64,000 nucleotides of DNA from JANQNX01 sp965601665 (GCA_965601665.1 OZ271833.1:1798001-1862000); one strand, 5' to 3'. Positions 8,515-16,747 are shown, counted from the first letter of the stretch. The notes: generated by a model from the letters alone, not told the origin. Numbers and translations: made by a program.

Positions 8515-8796
8515 ATGGAATCAATGCTATCAGCGTTATTTGAAACAGGCCGCATCGTAGATTTAATCCTTGTACTTCTGTTTATAGAATGGCTGTTTGT
8601 ATCGTTTATCTTTTTTTATAAGGGCAAAGGTATTGCGCCGTTAAACTTCCTTTTTCATTCCTTACCTGGTGTGTTTATTTTTCTGGGCCTAAGAGAAGCA
8701 CTTACAGGCTCTGAGTGGCATATCATAGGGTTATTTCTTGGCCTGTCTTTTATTGCTCATTTAATTGATTTGTTAATACTGGCGAAACGTAAGTAA
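8515..8796 (+). CDS. Small membrane protein of unknown function, last gene of the bchG-tspO operon
   Basis: A 93-residue protein with three predicted hydrophobic spans (about 15-35, 42-60 and 68-88) and a basic C-terminus (LAKRK). I do not recognise a family. The ATG lies two bases after the tspO stop and a strong intrinsic terminator follows directly. It is therefore clearly the last gene of the aerR-ppsR-bchG-pucC-bchP-tspO transcript. The position suggests a role linked to the photosynthetic membrane or to TspO, but this is inference only. Confidence 0.75.
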   Translation: MESMLSALFETGRIVDLILVLLFIEWLFVSFIFFYKGKGIAPLNFLFHSLPGVFIFLGLREALTGSEWHIIGLFLGLSFIAHLIDLLILAKRK

Positions 8797-8801
8797 AAAA
8801 A

Positions 8802-8824
8802 AACAGCGCCGAAGCGCTGTTTTC
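8802..8824. terminator. Bidirectional intrinsic terminator
   Basis: Perfect 8-bp stem AACAGCGC / GCGCTGTT with a CGAA loop. An A-run lies on the left and TTTT on the right, so it can end both the photosynthesis operon (plus) and the convergent cytochrome gene (minus). Confidence 0.9.
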
Positions 8825-8841
8825 ATGAAGGAAAGAAAATA

Positions 8842-9462
8842 CTAGTTTGCAGGTAATGTGCTGATATAACTAACCACGTCATTGATGGCCTGTTCATCGG
8901 CGAGCGTCGCTGCCATACCTACCATAGTCACACCGTGCTCATCACCAGGATTAGCTCCGCGCGCTCCATTCTTGTAATACTGAAGTTGTCGTGCAAGATA
9001 CCAATCATGTTGACCTGCCAGCTTCGGTGCATTTAATGCCGTATTACCCTCGCCATTTGCACCATGACAACTAGCACAAACTGCATACAGCGCTTGACCA
9101 GCGCCAGGGTTACCATCAATTGTGGTTTCGGGTTTGGAAGGAGAGAAAGTCTCAATATAAGCTACAACGTTTGCTACTCCTGCATCATCAACCAATGTCA
9201 ATGCCATCGGATACATCTGGTTACCATATACATCGCCTTTTTCCTTGCCACGTACTCCACTACGATAATATTTTAGATGCCTTTCCAGATACCAACCATA
9301 TTGTCCTGCCAGACTCGGGGCATTCAGTGTCTTATTACCCTGGCCTTCTGCTCCGTGACAGTTCGCACAAGTTGCATAAGCTTGCTTACCGGCTTCTACA
9401 TCACCAGCGTGTACAAACATACTTAGTGAAGCCAGCACCGCTGTTATTATGATTTTCTTCAT
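8842..9462 (-). CDS. Diheme cytochrome c4-type protein
   Basis: A periplasmic class I cytochrome c with two heme domains. CANCHG and CASCHG motifs each open a domain of about 90 residues, and the two halves are clearly homologous (both carry APxLAGQ-WYLxRxLxYY). A signal peptide MKKIIITAVLASLSMFVHA follows the ATG at 9462. I prefer this start over an in-frame start 51 bases upstream because it has a GAGG sequence and begins directly with the signal peptide (206 residues). Cytochromes c4 carry electrons to terminal oxidases; in a phototroph this one could also serve the reaction centre. Confidence 0.92.
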   Translation of the reverse strand: MKKIIITAVLASLSMFVHAGDVEAGKQAYATCANCHGAEGQGNKTLNAPSLAGQYGWYLERHLKYYRSGVRGKEKGDVYGNQMYPMALTLVDDAGVANVVAYIETFSPSKPETTIDGNPGAGQALYAVCASCHGANGEGNTALNAPKLAGQHDWYLARQLQYYKNGARGANPGDEHGVTMVGMAATLADEQAINDVVSYISTLPAN

Positions 9463-9596
9463 CACACAATCCTCATAATGGCATGCCTGCTCCCCAACAT
9501 GCAGCCTAAACAAAGTTGCCTATCCTCTATATCTAAGTTCAATTTTCGCACAGAATTTTCAAGATTTCATCCTCCGAATCTGTAAGGCAAACTGCT

Positions 9597-9615
9597 AATA
9601 ATGATAATTATTCTC
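9597..9615. promoter_or_regulatory. Putative Fur box
   Basis: The 19 bases AATAATGATAATTATTCTC match 16 of 19 positions of the classical Fur box GATAATGATAATCATTATC. The site lies between the divergent cytochrome c4 and CBS genes, about 135 bp upstream of the former and 150 bp upstream of the latter. Control of a heme protein by iron is plausible. The region is AT-rich, so chance similarity must be considered. Confidence 0.45.
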
Positions 9616-9767
9616 AACTCATGGCCTGCATAGAATCATGGCGAAATAAAGTGTTCATCTTCACCTCAAATTGATCCCGGATAACTATAATAAATAGTCT
9701 GTAGATGTACCTCTGGATAAAAGTAGTTTGTGCGACGCAATATCAACAAACCAAAAGGGAGAGCATC

Positions 9768-10178
9768 ATGATTACTGTTGGGCTATTACTGGAAAAACGT
9801 GAAAACCATATCTTCACGATTAAAGCTGATAACACCTTGCAAGAGGCACTCGAAATAATGGCCAGTGAGAAGATTAGTTCACTACCTGTTATGGATGAGA
9901 GTAATAAACTCATTGGCATCATTTCTGAGCGTGATTACATTCGAAAGGCGATACCTGAAAGAAAAGTGCCGTGGGAAATAGTGGTCGGCGACTACATGAC
10001 TAAAGAGGTTATCTCTGTAGCCAAGACGGACCTGTTACAGGAATGTATGAAAATTATGTCAAACAACAGGATTCGTCATCTACCCGTGCTTGAGGAAGGG
10101 AAGATGATCGGTTTAATCTCTATTACTGATGTCGTCCGGGCGCTGCGTTCCTGCAGACTCATTATGGATGATGAATAA
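9768..10178 (+). CDS. Tandem CBS-domain protein
   Basis: A soluble 136-residue protein built almost entirely from two CBS motifs (about residues 8-60: DNTLQEALEIMASEKISSLPVMD; about 75-130: TDLLQECMKIMSNNRIRHLPVLE). These form a Bateman module that binds adenine nucleotides. The ATG at 9768 is preceded by AGGGAGAG and starts the conserved region; an in-frame start 63 bases upstream would add an unconserved tail. Stand-alone CBS proteins of this kind usually act as regulators with unknown partners. Confidence 0.85.
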   Translation: MITVGLLLEKRENHIFTIKADNTLQEALEIMASEKISSLPVMDESNKLIGIISERDYIRKAIPERKVPWEIVVGDYMTKEVISVAKTDLLQECMKIMSNNRIRHLPVLEEGKMIGLISITDVVRALRSCRLIMDDE

Positions 10179-10186
10179 ATTGCCGA

Positions 10187-10387
10187 TTAGACGACGAGAA
10201 ATTCAGTAACCACAACTTTGATGAGGAAGCCGACCATACCCATGCCGAGGGTTCCAAAAAGTATGACGGTTCCAAATATGCCGGCATTATTTTGCTTACT
10301 GATATCCCATATTATAAATATCATGAAAGCGATGAGGGTGCCGATACCGAGATATAGCCCTATTGCTTCAAACTGTTCAAATGTCAT
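10187..10387 (-). CDS. DUF2788 family small membrane protein
   Basis: A 66-residue protein with two hydrophobic spans (about 8-27 and 37-62) separated by a short polar loop (WDISKQNNAGIFG). The MTFEQFEAIGLYLGIGTLIAFMIFIIWD pattern matches the small gammaproteobacterial DUF2788 family. Function is unknown. It converges on the CBS gene, with eight bases between the two stop codons. Confidence 0.75.
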   Translation of the reverse strand: MTFEQFEAIGLYLGIGTLIAFMIFIIWDISKQNNAGIFGTVILFGTLGMGMVGFLIKVVVTEFLVV

Positions 10388-10837
10388 TTTAATAATTCAC
10401 AAAATTAGTATATTGCGAATTATTTCAAACCCTCACTTTTTCATCGACGCCTATCGGTGAAATAAACTGTTTACGGCGAATTGACAATCCTGTCCATACA
10501 CAATATCGAAGCATCAATTTAATTTGACCATCTTTGATCGCCGTTTTTGCTGGCAAGCATCATCGCCGCAGTTACTCATAGAGATGTAATCTCGGTACTT
10601 GCTGCCTGCTGTTGACTCCTCTGATTTATACAGCGAACTGACCAAATACAGCTATTTCGCTTTATTTATCTCCATTAGTTCTTACTGATCTTAAATAGCT
10701 ATATATATTTTCCATTGTCTTTTTTTATGCCTCATATTTGCTCAATGCAAGTTATTTATGCACAAGAATGGTTCGTTTTTGATGAATAAATAACCCGGTC
10801 AACTTTTTATTTATATATATTTCAGTAGCTTATCTAG
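10388..10837. other. AT-rich intergenic region upstream of the sigma-54 promoter
   Basis: No convincing gene is seen. It may hold the enhancer site for the sigma-54 promoter at 10838. The TGTTGCA-type palindrome found at the PQQ locus is not present here, so if a bacterial enhancer-binding protein acts at this promoter, its site is of another type. Confidence 0.4.
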
Positions 10838-10854
10838 TTGGCACAGCCTTTGCT
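10838..10854 (+). promoter_or_regulatory. Sigma-54 promoter of the exported protein gene at 10952
   Basis: TTGGCACAGCCTTTGCT matches the sigma-54 consensus (TGGCAC-N5-TTGC) exactly, with GG at 10840-10841 and GC at 10852-10853. The start site would fall near 10865, leaving a leader of about 87 nt. A 12-base direct repeat, CTAATTGTTATT, occurs within this leader at 10873-10884 and 10913-10924. Confidence 0.75.
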
Positions 10855-10951
10855 CTAGACCAAACGCAATTTCTAATTGTTATTTATTTCTATTTATTTT
10901 TCTTGATTTTAACTAATTGTTATTAACTTTAACTAATAAGGGAGAGTAAAG

Positions 10952-11761
10952 ATGTCCATTTTTACTAATTCGCAGGAACCCAATAAAGCAAAGGGGCTGT
11001 TAGGTTCCAGCATTCTTAAGCTTGCCGCTGCACTTACGTTGGGTACATCAATTACCGTCAGCCAAGCAGCTTATGCTGAGCCTGACAGCTCTTACACACT
11101 GATGATGAACCAGGACAGCTTTTTCGGTTTTTACCCTTCGTTCAATGGATTATTGGCCATAGACGAAGATTTGGATTTTTCTTTTTACGGTATCTTATGG
11201 ACCAGAGATTCTTTTGGAACTAGTCCTGGTGATTCATCTACAGGCGGAGATGATCTATGGACTGAATTTGGTGCAGGCGTGAATTTCCACTTAATGGATG
11301 GAAAATTAATGGTGAAGCCACAGATTGGTATTACCAATGGCGCACTACTCTCAACCGGTAACCCGAATGCAGATGGCACAAACGATGGCGGCAATTTTGC
11401 CGACGGTATTGTTCCCAGCCTGACAGTCAATTACAGCGATGACCAGTGGGAAGCTGAATGGTATAGCGGCTACTACGCTGCGTTGAGAAATCGCAGCGAT
11501 GCCGGCGCGGCGGATTTCCTCCACTTTTGGGGCAATGGTGGCTATAAGTTTACGCCATACGTCTCAGGTGGCGTGCATTACGAAATGCTGGATCTGACCA
11601 CTGCTGAAGGCGGTGATGGCGGTACTGTCTACGAATGGATAGGTGGCTACGTACAATTCTCTCTGCCAAAAGGAATGTTTGCAAGATTGACCGGTGGTTC
11701 AGAAATTCAGAGTGGTAGCAGTGCTGATTTTTACAAAGTAAACGTCGGCATGACCTGGTAG
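10952..11761 (+). CDS. Exported beta-rich protein (DUF6733-like), possibly outer-membrane channel
   Basis: A 269-residue protein with a signal peptide (about residues 15-42, ending SQAAYA). Its alternating polar and aromatic strands end in KVNVGMTW, as expected of an outer-membrane beta-barrel closing on an aromatic residue. The SYTLMMNQDSFFGFYPSFNG and FYGILWTRDSFG segments resemble proteins annotated as DUF6733; this is from memory and not certain. AGGGAGAG precedes the ATG. It is a single-gene unit with its own sigma-54 promoter and terminator, which suggests strong conditional expression, for example of a solute channel. Confidence 0.7.
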   Translation: MSIFTNSQEPNKAKGLLGSSILKLAAALTLGTSITVSQAAYAEPDSSYTLMMNQDSFFGFYPSFNGLLAIDEDLDFSFYGILWTRDSFGTSPGDSSTGGDDLWTEFGAGVNFHLMDGKLMVKPQIGITNGALLSTGNPNADGTNDGGNFADGIVPSLTVNYSDDQWEAEWYSGYYAALRNRSDAGAADFLHFWGNGGYKFTPYVSGGVHYEMLDLTTAEGGDGGTVYEWIGGYVQFSLPKGMFARLTGGSEIQSGSSADFYKVNVGMTW

Positions 11762-11820
11762 CAATAGTTTTGTTGTTAAAAGTGAGTAACACTTAATTGT
11801 TTATCTTTTAAGTGATAATT

Positions 11821-11856
11821 AACCCGCTAGCATTCTATGTTTAGCGGGTTTTTTTT
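11821..11856 (+). terminator. Intrinsic terminator
   Basis: Stem AACCCGCTA (11821-11829) with TAGCGGGTT (11842-11850), followed by a run of T. It ends the transcript of the exported protein gene. Confidence 0.92.
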
Positions 11857-12055
11857 ACCGCGTTGTTATAGACAGTTGCAGGATGCTTAAACGCGCAGCG
11901 CAAATATTTGAAGTCTTGTGCAAATAAATAGCGTAAATTAAGCTATATTAAAGGTATAGTATGTCCGTAAATATAACCCGTTCAAGTTTGGGAACGCTTC
12001 CAGAAACAAACGTTAACCAAATATAATAACTACATATAAAAAGATATAAATCAAT

Positions 12056-12253
12056 ATGTTACGAGCACCTTTTATGACAATTCAAGAAGTAGCCGATTTG
12101 CTTAAGGTTAGCGTCGCGACTGTACGCAGCTGGATTAAGCATGAGGAACTACGGGCAGTTAAACTGGAAAGGGAATACCGTATTGCGAAAATCGATTTGG
12201 AGCGTTTTGTTAATTCACGCGCCACCACCAAAGTAATGGAACCTGATCAGTAA
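12056..12253 (+). CDS. Small excisionase/MerR-type helix-turn-helix protein
   Basis: A 65-residue single-domain DNA-binding protein. TIQEVADLLKVSVATVRSWIKHEELRAVKLEREYRI is the HTH_17 (excisionase/BldC-like) winged-helix pattern. A start at the internal ATG (12074, directly before TIQEV) is also possible, and neither start has a good Shine-Dalgarno sequence. No integrase or prophage gene is nearby, so it is more likely a stand-alone regulator. A TTGCAGGATGCT sequence identical to the core of the PQQ-locus operator lies about 170 bp upstream. Confidence 0.75.
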   Translation: MLRAPFMTIQEVADLLKVSVATVRSWIKHEELRAVKLEREYRIAKIDLERFVNSRATTKVMEPDQ

Positions 12254-12362
12254 TTAACAAGTAAATCACACCTTCGGCCAGCGGGAAATAACAGAGCAAA
12301 TCAGCCGCTTGTAGTTCATCCCGCACTGTCCAGCAGGCATTCACTGTTGACAGAAATCAACC

Positions 12363-13898
12363 ATGTTCTCGATTACCTCGCCTATAACCAAAATCATGAT
12401 GGTTATCGCTATTGTGTCTATTTTTATCGTCTTCTACACATGGCAGCAGTTACTGGGCCTGCATGACAATCTCGAAATAGATCGAGGCACACTGAACAAC
12501 ACGCCTTATACCCTCTATAAACCTGCGAGTTTCGATACCGGGAAATCGTACCCGCTCGCGGTTCTTTCTCATGGCTTTGCAGGCTCCCAACAACTGATGC
12601 AACCGCTTGCGTATACACTTGCCCATAATGGGTACATAGCAATCACCTTCGATTATCTAGGTCATGGCAGACACACTCAGCCTCTAGGCGGTGACATAGT
12701 GGATGTTAAGGGGGCCACAGAAAACCTTATTGAGCAAACCCGAACCATGGTTGATTTTGCCTTACGCTCAGGCAAGGCTGAATCGCTTGCGCTTGTTGGG
12801 CACTCAATGGCATCTGATATTGTTGTTCGTTATGCAAAACAAGACAGCAGGGTTGCTGCCACGGTTGCCGTTTCGATGTTTTCACCAGAAGTTACAAGTA
12901 ATGAACCAAAAAACCTGCTTGTTATTGCTGGTGATTGGGAGCAATTCCTGAAAAAAGAGGCACTACGTGTATTAGCGATGGTGACAGATAAACCTGAAGT
13001 AGCAAAAACCTATGGCGACTTTACTGATGGCAGTGCACGTCGAGCGACTTTTTCAGCCAATACAGAACATATTTCTGTTTTGTATAGCAGGCAAACCATG
13101 CTGGAAACAGTGCAATGGTTAAACGAGGTTTTTCATCTTGATACTGTCACGTATGTTGATGACCGCGGTTTTATTATTTGCTGGTTATTCATTGGAATCG
13201 TAATACTGGCATGGCCGCTGTCAAAACTGTTACCACGAGTAAGCGTTCAACCTTGGGGGGCTAACCTCACCTGGAAAAAACTATTACCTGTGGCATGTAT
13301 ACCCGCGATTCTCACTCCTATACTATTGATATCTTTCCCTGCCGATTTCCTGTCACTGCTGGTGGGAGGTTACCTTGCTGTCCATTTTGCCGTTTATGGT
13401 CTAATTACACTGTTATGTTTATGGTTTGTACACAGGAAACATTTTGGGACCGACATGAGTGTCAGGAATGCGGTGCTGTCAACAGTACTGGTAATATTTT
13501 ACACATCGGGTTTAACAGGTTATGCGATTGATACAACGTTCACCTCTTTTGCACTCAATGCGAACAGGCTACCATTATTATTAGCAATGCTAATCGGCAC
13601 ATTGACTTATTTTATCGCAGAAGAATGGTTGATTAGAGGCCCATCAACGCCAGCTTTTGCAAGCTTTTTTACAAAATCATGCTTTCTTTTTTCCCTCGGT
13701 ATCGCCGTGGCTTTATCAATGGAGGAACTGTTTTTTCTACTTATCATTTCAGTAGTCATACTGATTTACTTTGTAGTCTATGGTTTGTTTAACCGCTGGA
13801 CTTATCATTCTACTGGCCATCCGGCTATTGGTGCCATCGCCAGTGCATTTGCATTTGCATGGGCGCTAACTGCTGTATTCCCTATATTATCCGGCTAA
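12363..13898 (+). CDS. Alpha/beta hydrolase fused to a polytopic membrane domain
   Basis: A 511-residue protein. An N-terminal membrane anchor (about 10-27) leads to an alpha/beta-hydrolase domain (about 35-260) with an oxyanion-type SHGFAGS and the nucleophile elbow GHSMAS. The C-terminal half (about 270-510) has around seven hydrophobic spans. I do not recognise the full architecture as a named enzyme. The hydrolase would sit on one face of the inner membrane next to the membrane domain, suggesting hydrolysis of a membrane-derived or transported ester. The substrate is unknown. Confidence 0.75.
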   Translation: MFSITSPITKIMMVIAIVSIFIVFYTWQQLLGLHDNLEIDRGTLNNTPYTLYKPASFDTGKSYPLAVLSHGFAGSQQLMQPLAYTLAHNGYIAITFDYLGHGRHTQPLGGDIVDVKGATENLIEQTRTMVDFALRSGKAESLALVGHSMASDIVVRYAKQDSRVAATVAVSMFSPEVTSNEPKNLLVIAGDWEQFLKKEALRVLAMVTDKPEVAKTYGDFTDGSARRATFSANTEHISVLYSRQTMLETVQWLNEVFHLDTVTYVDDRGFIICWLFIGIVILAWPLSKLLPRVSVQPWGANLTWKKLLPVACIPAILTPILLISFPADFLSLLVGGYLAVHFAVYGLITLLCLWFVHRKHFGTDMSVRNAVLSTVLVIFYTSGLTGYAIDTTFTSFALNANRLPLLLAMLIGTLTYFIAEEWLIRGPSTPAFASFFTKSCFLFSLGIAVALSMEELFFLLIISVVILIYFVVYGLFNRWTYHSTGHPAIGAIASAFAFAWALTAVFPILSG

Positions 13899-13930
13899 CA
13901 GTATGTTATTAAACATGAATAATTCTACAG

Positions 13931-14488
13931 CTATTGAGCATTACTTTTTATAGGGATATGAACTTCAAAGTGCTTGAGTAACCACAAGGTCATTGGGCCA
14001 TTCCAGAAAACTGCATAAGGAGCCCCATCTGCAATCCACTCAGACTGTGAAGCTAGCCATTTTTTAAGTTTGCTATATACGTCTTTGATATTTTCTTCAC
14101 TGTAAGAACCTGTTGCACCCATACTGACTACTTTTCTTTCCGACACATCAATAACACGAACTTCATCAGTATCGGCCAGGTTTCGCTTATCAGACTGACC
14201 GACATAAAATCTCATTTCTGCATGTGTCAAATTTCCTTCTACCGGCACAGTCATAGATACATCATTGTCTCTTATAAAGTTAAATAATTTACCGAACAAA
14301 TTGCCAGAGTTCTGAAAATAGCTACCACTACTACTTGCTGTCATCCAACGAGCAGCTGGCAGGGTTCGCACCTGAATCGTGTCTTCAGGTGTGCGCGTGA
14401 ATATTTCTTCGGTAGCCATACTATTAGTAGAAACTGTTATAAAGCCCAGCGTCATAAACAGCAATGTTAATTTTGTATTGTATAACAT
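13931..14488 (-). CDS. SOUL family heme-binding protein
   Basis: A 185-residue exported protein: a signal peptide (about 1-25, ending NSMA) is followed by one SOUL/HBP domain. The RTLPAARWMTASSSGSYFQN, MTVPVEGNL and GAPYAVFWNGPM segments fit the family. SOUL proteins bind heme or related tetrapyrroles, a sensible function in an organism with heavy tetrapyrrole flux. It converges on the hydrolase gene with about 30 bases between them. Confidence 0.85.
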   Translation of the reverse strand: MLYNTKLTLLFMTLGFITVSTNSMATEEIFTRTPEDTIQVRTLPAARWMTASSSGSYFQNSGNLFGKLFNFIRDNDVSMTVPVEGNLTHAEMRFYVGQSDKRNLADTDEVRVIDVSERKVVSMGATGSYSEENIKDVYSKLKKWLASQSEWIADGAPYAVFWNGPMTLWLLKHFEVHIPIKSNAQ

Positions 14489-14903
14489 TTATCTATTACT
14501 CAAGAATGTTAGGTCTGCTTGATGTGTTTTTCTATAAACTCATTCTTCAACATGTATAGATCTTTAATCTATTTGATTAAAATTTACTGCTGAAACAATG
14601 TGTTTATTCTTTACAAGAAAGAATGATGTTTTTTAAACTTTAATTTACAAATATAACTGTCTAAAAATATAGGAATAATTATTAATATATTAGAGTAATT
14701 TATCTATTTGCCGCGGCGATCTGCTTCTTACGCTGCGAAAATTAAATCCTGGCAAGTTTATCACTTCGCTCGATTACGACTGCAGCGATGTAGGACACCT
14801 ATATGGAAGTGAGTGGTAGAGAATATCGTGAATACATTCTAAAGATATAACGAATCGGGAGAGAGATCCGAGGTAACACTTGCAAAGTGTTCATATTAGT
14901 AAT
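14489..14903. other. AT-rich intergenic region with hairpin at the transposase 3' end
   Basis: No gene is seen in these 415 bases. A hairpin AACACTT / AAGTGTT (14875-14881 and 14885-14891) lies just downstream of the transposase stop on the minus strand. It may be a terminator or an end structure of the element. A GC-rich island at 14710-14800, containing CCGCGGCG and GCAGCGATGTAGG, contrasts with the AT-rich surroundings and may be a decayed REP-type sequence. Confidence 0.4.
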
Positions 14904-15602
14904 TCAAACTTTAGCTATTTGCTTTCTTGGCCTACCCGCCTTTTTCTTCCGGACTCTGATCGATAACTCCTTCTCAATCCAATAGATAAAATTATCTGAA
15001 CCATAGATGCGATTTGATTGTGTGGCTTCTCGAATCGATTTTAATTGATATTCACTCAAATCTTGTTTAACTAATTCAAAATACCGATCACGCTGCGCTG
15101 TCGGATTTGCAGCTAAACGCAAGTATTCGGTGTGAGGTTTTACTACGCAATCTGATTTGTTCAATGCATTACAATGAAAACTGGACCACGAATAGTCTTC
15201 GGCTTTTATTACAATTCCGTTACGAACCGGGTTCGTCTCTATATATCGATAACAGTCCAGAATATATTGGCCATCTTCAACAAGGCAGGAATGATAGCGG
15301 CCTTCCCACAGTGTGCCGGTCCGTCCATATTTATTATTAATCGACCTTACATATCTTCTTCCTAGGTCCTGCAACGCTCTGGATATTCCGTCTACGTTAA
15401 TTGCTGTCATTAGGAGATGGACGTGATTGGACATCAGGCAATAGGCATGAAGCGCGACGTCATGTTTTTCTATCGCATCTTCTAGAAAGTCGATATAAAG
15501 ATCATGGTCATCAGCACTGAAGAAACATGGTAAATGATTGTTTCCGCGCTGAACAACGTGTTGGGTCATCCCCGATACTGAAATTCTGGGCAGCCTTGCC
15601 AC
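14904..15602 (-). mobile_element. REP-associated tyrosine transposase (RAYT)
   Basis: A 232-residue Y1 (HUH) transposase-like protein. The metal-binding HUH motif is MSNHVHLLM and the catalytic tyrosine is probably within YRYIETNPVRNG. The N-terminal SVSGMTQHVVQRGNN and the TGTLWEGRYHSCLV segment are typical of RAYTs, and the C-terminus is lysine-rich (KKKAGRPRKQ). These domesticated single-copy transposases act on REP hairpins preceded by GTAG rather than on IS ends. A REP-like hairpin with a GTAG side sequence lies at 17094-17131. The gene is intact. Confidence 0.9.
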
Positions 15603-15676
15603 TGCACTCCTCCCGTGTGCATATATAGATCCCTACTTATTATTATTTTCCCTACATTCTAGAAGATCTTTTTACA

Positions 15677-15700
15677 AATTTCACTCTGACCCCAATTTTT
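15677..15700 (-). repeat. GGGGTCAGAGTGAAA-type sequence upstream of the transposase
   Basis: Read on the minus strand, the site contains AATTGGGGTCAGAGTGAAAT. I recall this kind of sequence as a recurring neighbour of Y1-type transposase genes in proteobacteria. It lies about 75 bp upstream of the transposase ATG and may be part of the mobile unit. Confidence 0.5.
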
Positions 15701-15743
15701 CTTATATATTAATAAGTTATTATATTTAAAAACATGTAGTGAG

Positions 15744-16061
15744 ATGAAAACAATACTGAGCTTTTTCACAATACTTTCTCTAACTTCATGTTCATTTCCC
15801 TTAAAAGTCGATGAATTGAATAATTATCATCTTATTATTGGTATAGGGGTAGTAAAAATAAGTGATGACTCTATAGATGGTGCAATAGTAACAAAAACAA
15901 AATCATTTGGAGTATCTGTATCTGATAGACCAGGTCTAAAATTCAATCTGGGATATGCTGATAGTCAGGTAATTTCAGTCTCTAATGATGTTGATAATTT
16001 GATAATAGAAATTGAAGATGAGACTACAGATAAAACGACCATAGATATGGTTACAGATTAA
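15744..16061 (+). CDS. Small lipoprotein of unknown function
   Basis: A 105-residue protein with a lipoprotein signal (MKTILSFFTILSLTSC, lipid-attachment Cys at 16). The mature part contains FGVSVSDRPGLKFNLGYADSQVISVSND and a very acidic end (IEIEDETTDKTT). No family is recognised. The core resembles the neighbouring lipoprotein at 16101 (both have a G-x-S/E-V/L-S stretch followed by a K..LGY.. motif), suggesting ancient duplication. The gene is very AT-rich compared with the flanking chromosome, pointing to horizontal origin. Confidence 0.7.
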   Translation: MKTILSFFTILSLTSCSFPLKVDELNNYHLIIGIGVVKISDDSIDGAIVTKTKSFGVSVSDRPGLKFNLGYADSQVISVSNDVDNLIIEIEDETTDKTTIDMVTD

Positions 16062-16100
16062 AAAATCATATTTGACCAAGCATTATCAAAGGATAATAAC

Positions 16101-16541
16101 ATGCATAAATTTTTATCAATACTAACCTTGACAATTCTTTTTTTATTATCAGGCTGTTCAACTACAAAAAATTCAGTTGTCGCAGCAACTGGAACTAGTA
16201 TCGGCTTAGAGTTATCACAAAATGCAGCAACCCAAACACCGCAAATGAAGCTTGGTTATAACAGAGCTGAAGTTGCTTTTGTTAGCGATGAGAAACTTAA
16301 AGATGGAGCTGGTGGAGAAGATGTTGCTAATGTATTAATGGAATTAAGATATGGTGGTAGCAGCGATACACACCCAGGCATTTATCAAAGATTAGCAATT
16401 GGCAAGAAAGCGGTTACTCAATTGGGGGCTGCTGCTATGTTTTCAAAGGATGCTAATGGAAACATTTCCGAAACATCATTAGAAAATTTGGAAAAAGCGA
16501 TCAATGCGTACGATCCTGATAATTTTGGTGAAGGAGATTAA
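16101..16541 (+). CDS. Lipoprotein of unknown function, related to its upstream neighbour
   Basis: A 146-residue lipoprotein (signal MHKFLSILTLTILFLLSGC, Cys at 19). The mature part starts STTKNSVVAATGTSIGLELSQN and has QMKLGYNRAEVAFVSDEKL, then a charged helical end. The SIGLELSQ...KLGYNRAEVAFV pattern is found in other small gammaproteobacterial lipoproteins I have seen, all of unknown function. It lies 39 bases after the first lipoprotein and before a 57-residue protein, a probable three-gene unit of low GC. Confidence 0.7.
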   Translation: MHKFLSILTLTILFLLSGCSTTKNSVVAATGTSIGLELSQNAATQTPQMKLGYNRAEVAFVSDEKLKDGAGGEDVANVLMELRYGGSSDTHPGIYQRLAIGKKAVTQLGAAAMFSKDANGNISETSLENLEKAINAYDPDNFGEGD

Positions 16542-16573
16542 ACATAGATTATTAGAATAGGGAGATCTAGACA

Positions 16574-16747
16574 ATGGCAAAAAAACTAATTGAAATTGCA
16601 AGATTACAAATAGATGCGAATTTAGAAAAAAAATTAGAAAAATTAATGAATACAAAAGCTAAAGATTATGATCTTTTAAACTCATTTGGACCTGTCACTT
16701 CCAATGGAAAGTTATATGTATTCTTTATTTTTCAGAAAATGACATAA
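16574..16747 (+). CDS. 57-residue cytosolic protein, third gene of the lipoprotein cluster
   Basis: ATG at 16574 follows GGGAG by about nine bases. The translation MAKKLIEIARLQIDANLEKK continues to a stop at 16745-16747. It has no signal peptide or membrane span; the first half is a charged amphipathic helix rich in Lys and Glu, and the second half is short and aromatic (LYVFFIFQKM). No family is recognised. A good ribosome site, correct spacing after the lipoprotein gene (32 bases) and an uninterrupted frame support it as real. Confidence 0.55.
   Translation: MAKKLIEIARLQIDANLEKKLEKLMNTKAKDYDLLNSFGPVTSNGKLYVFFIFQKMT

Noticed and set aside
12056..12253. Prophage excisionase
   Set aside because: No integrase, attachment site or phage gene nearby; the domain also occurs in ordinary small regulators.
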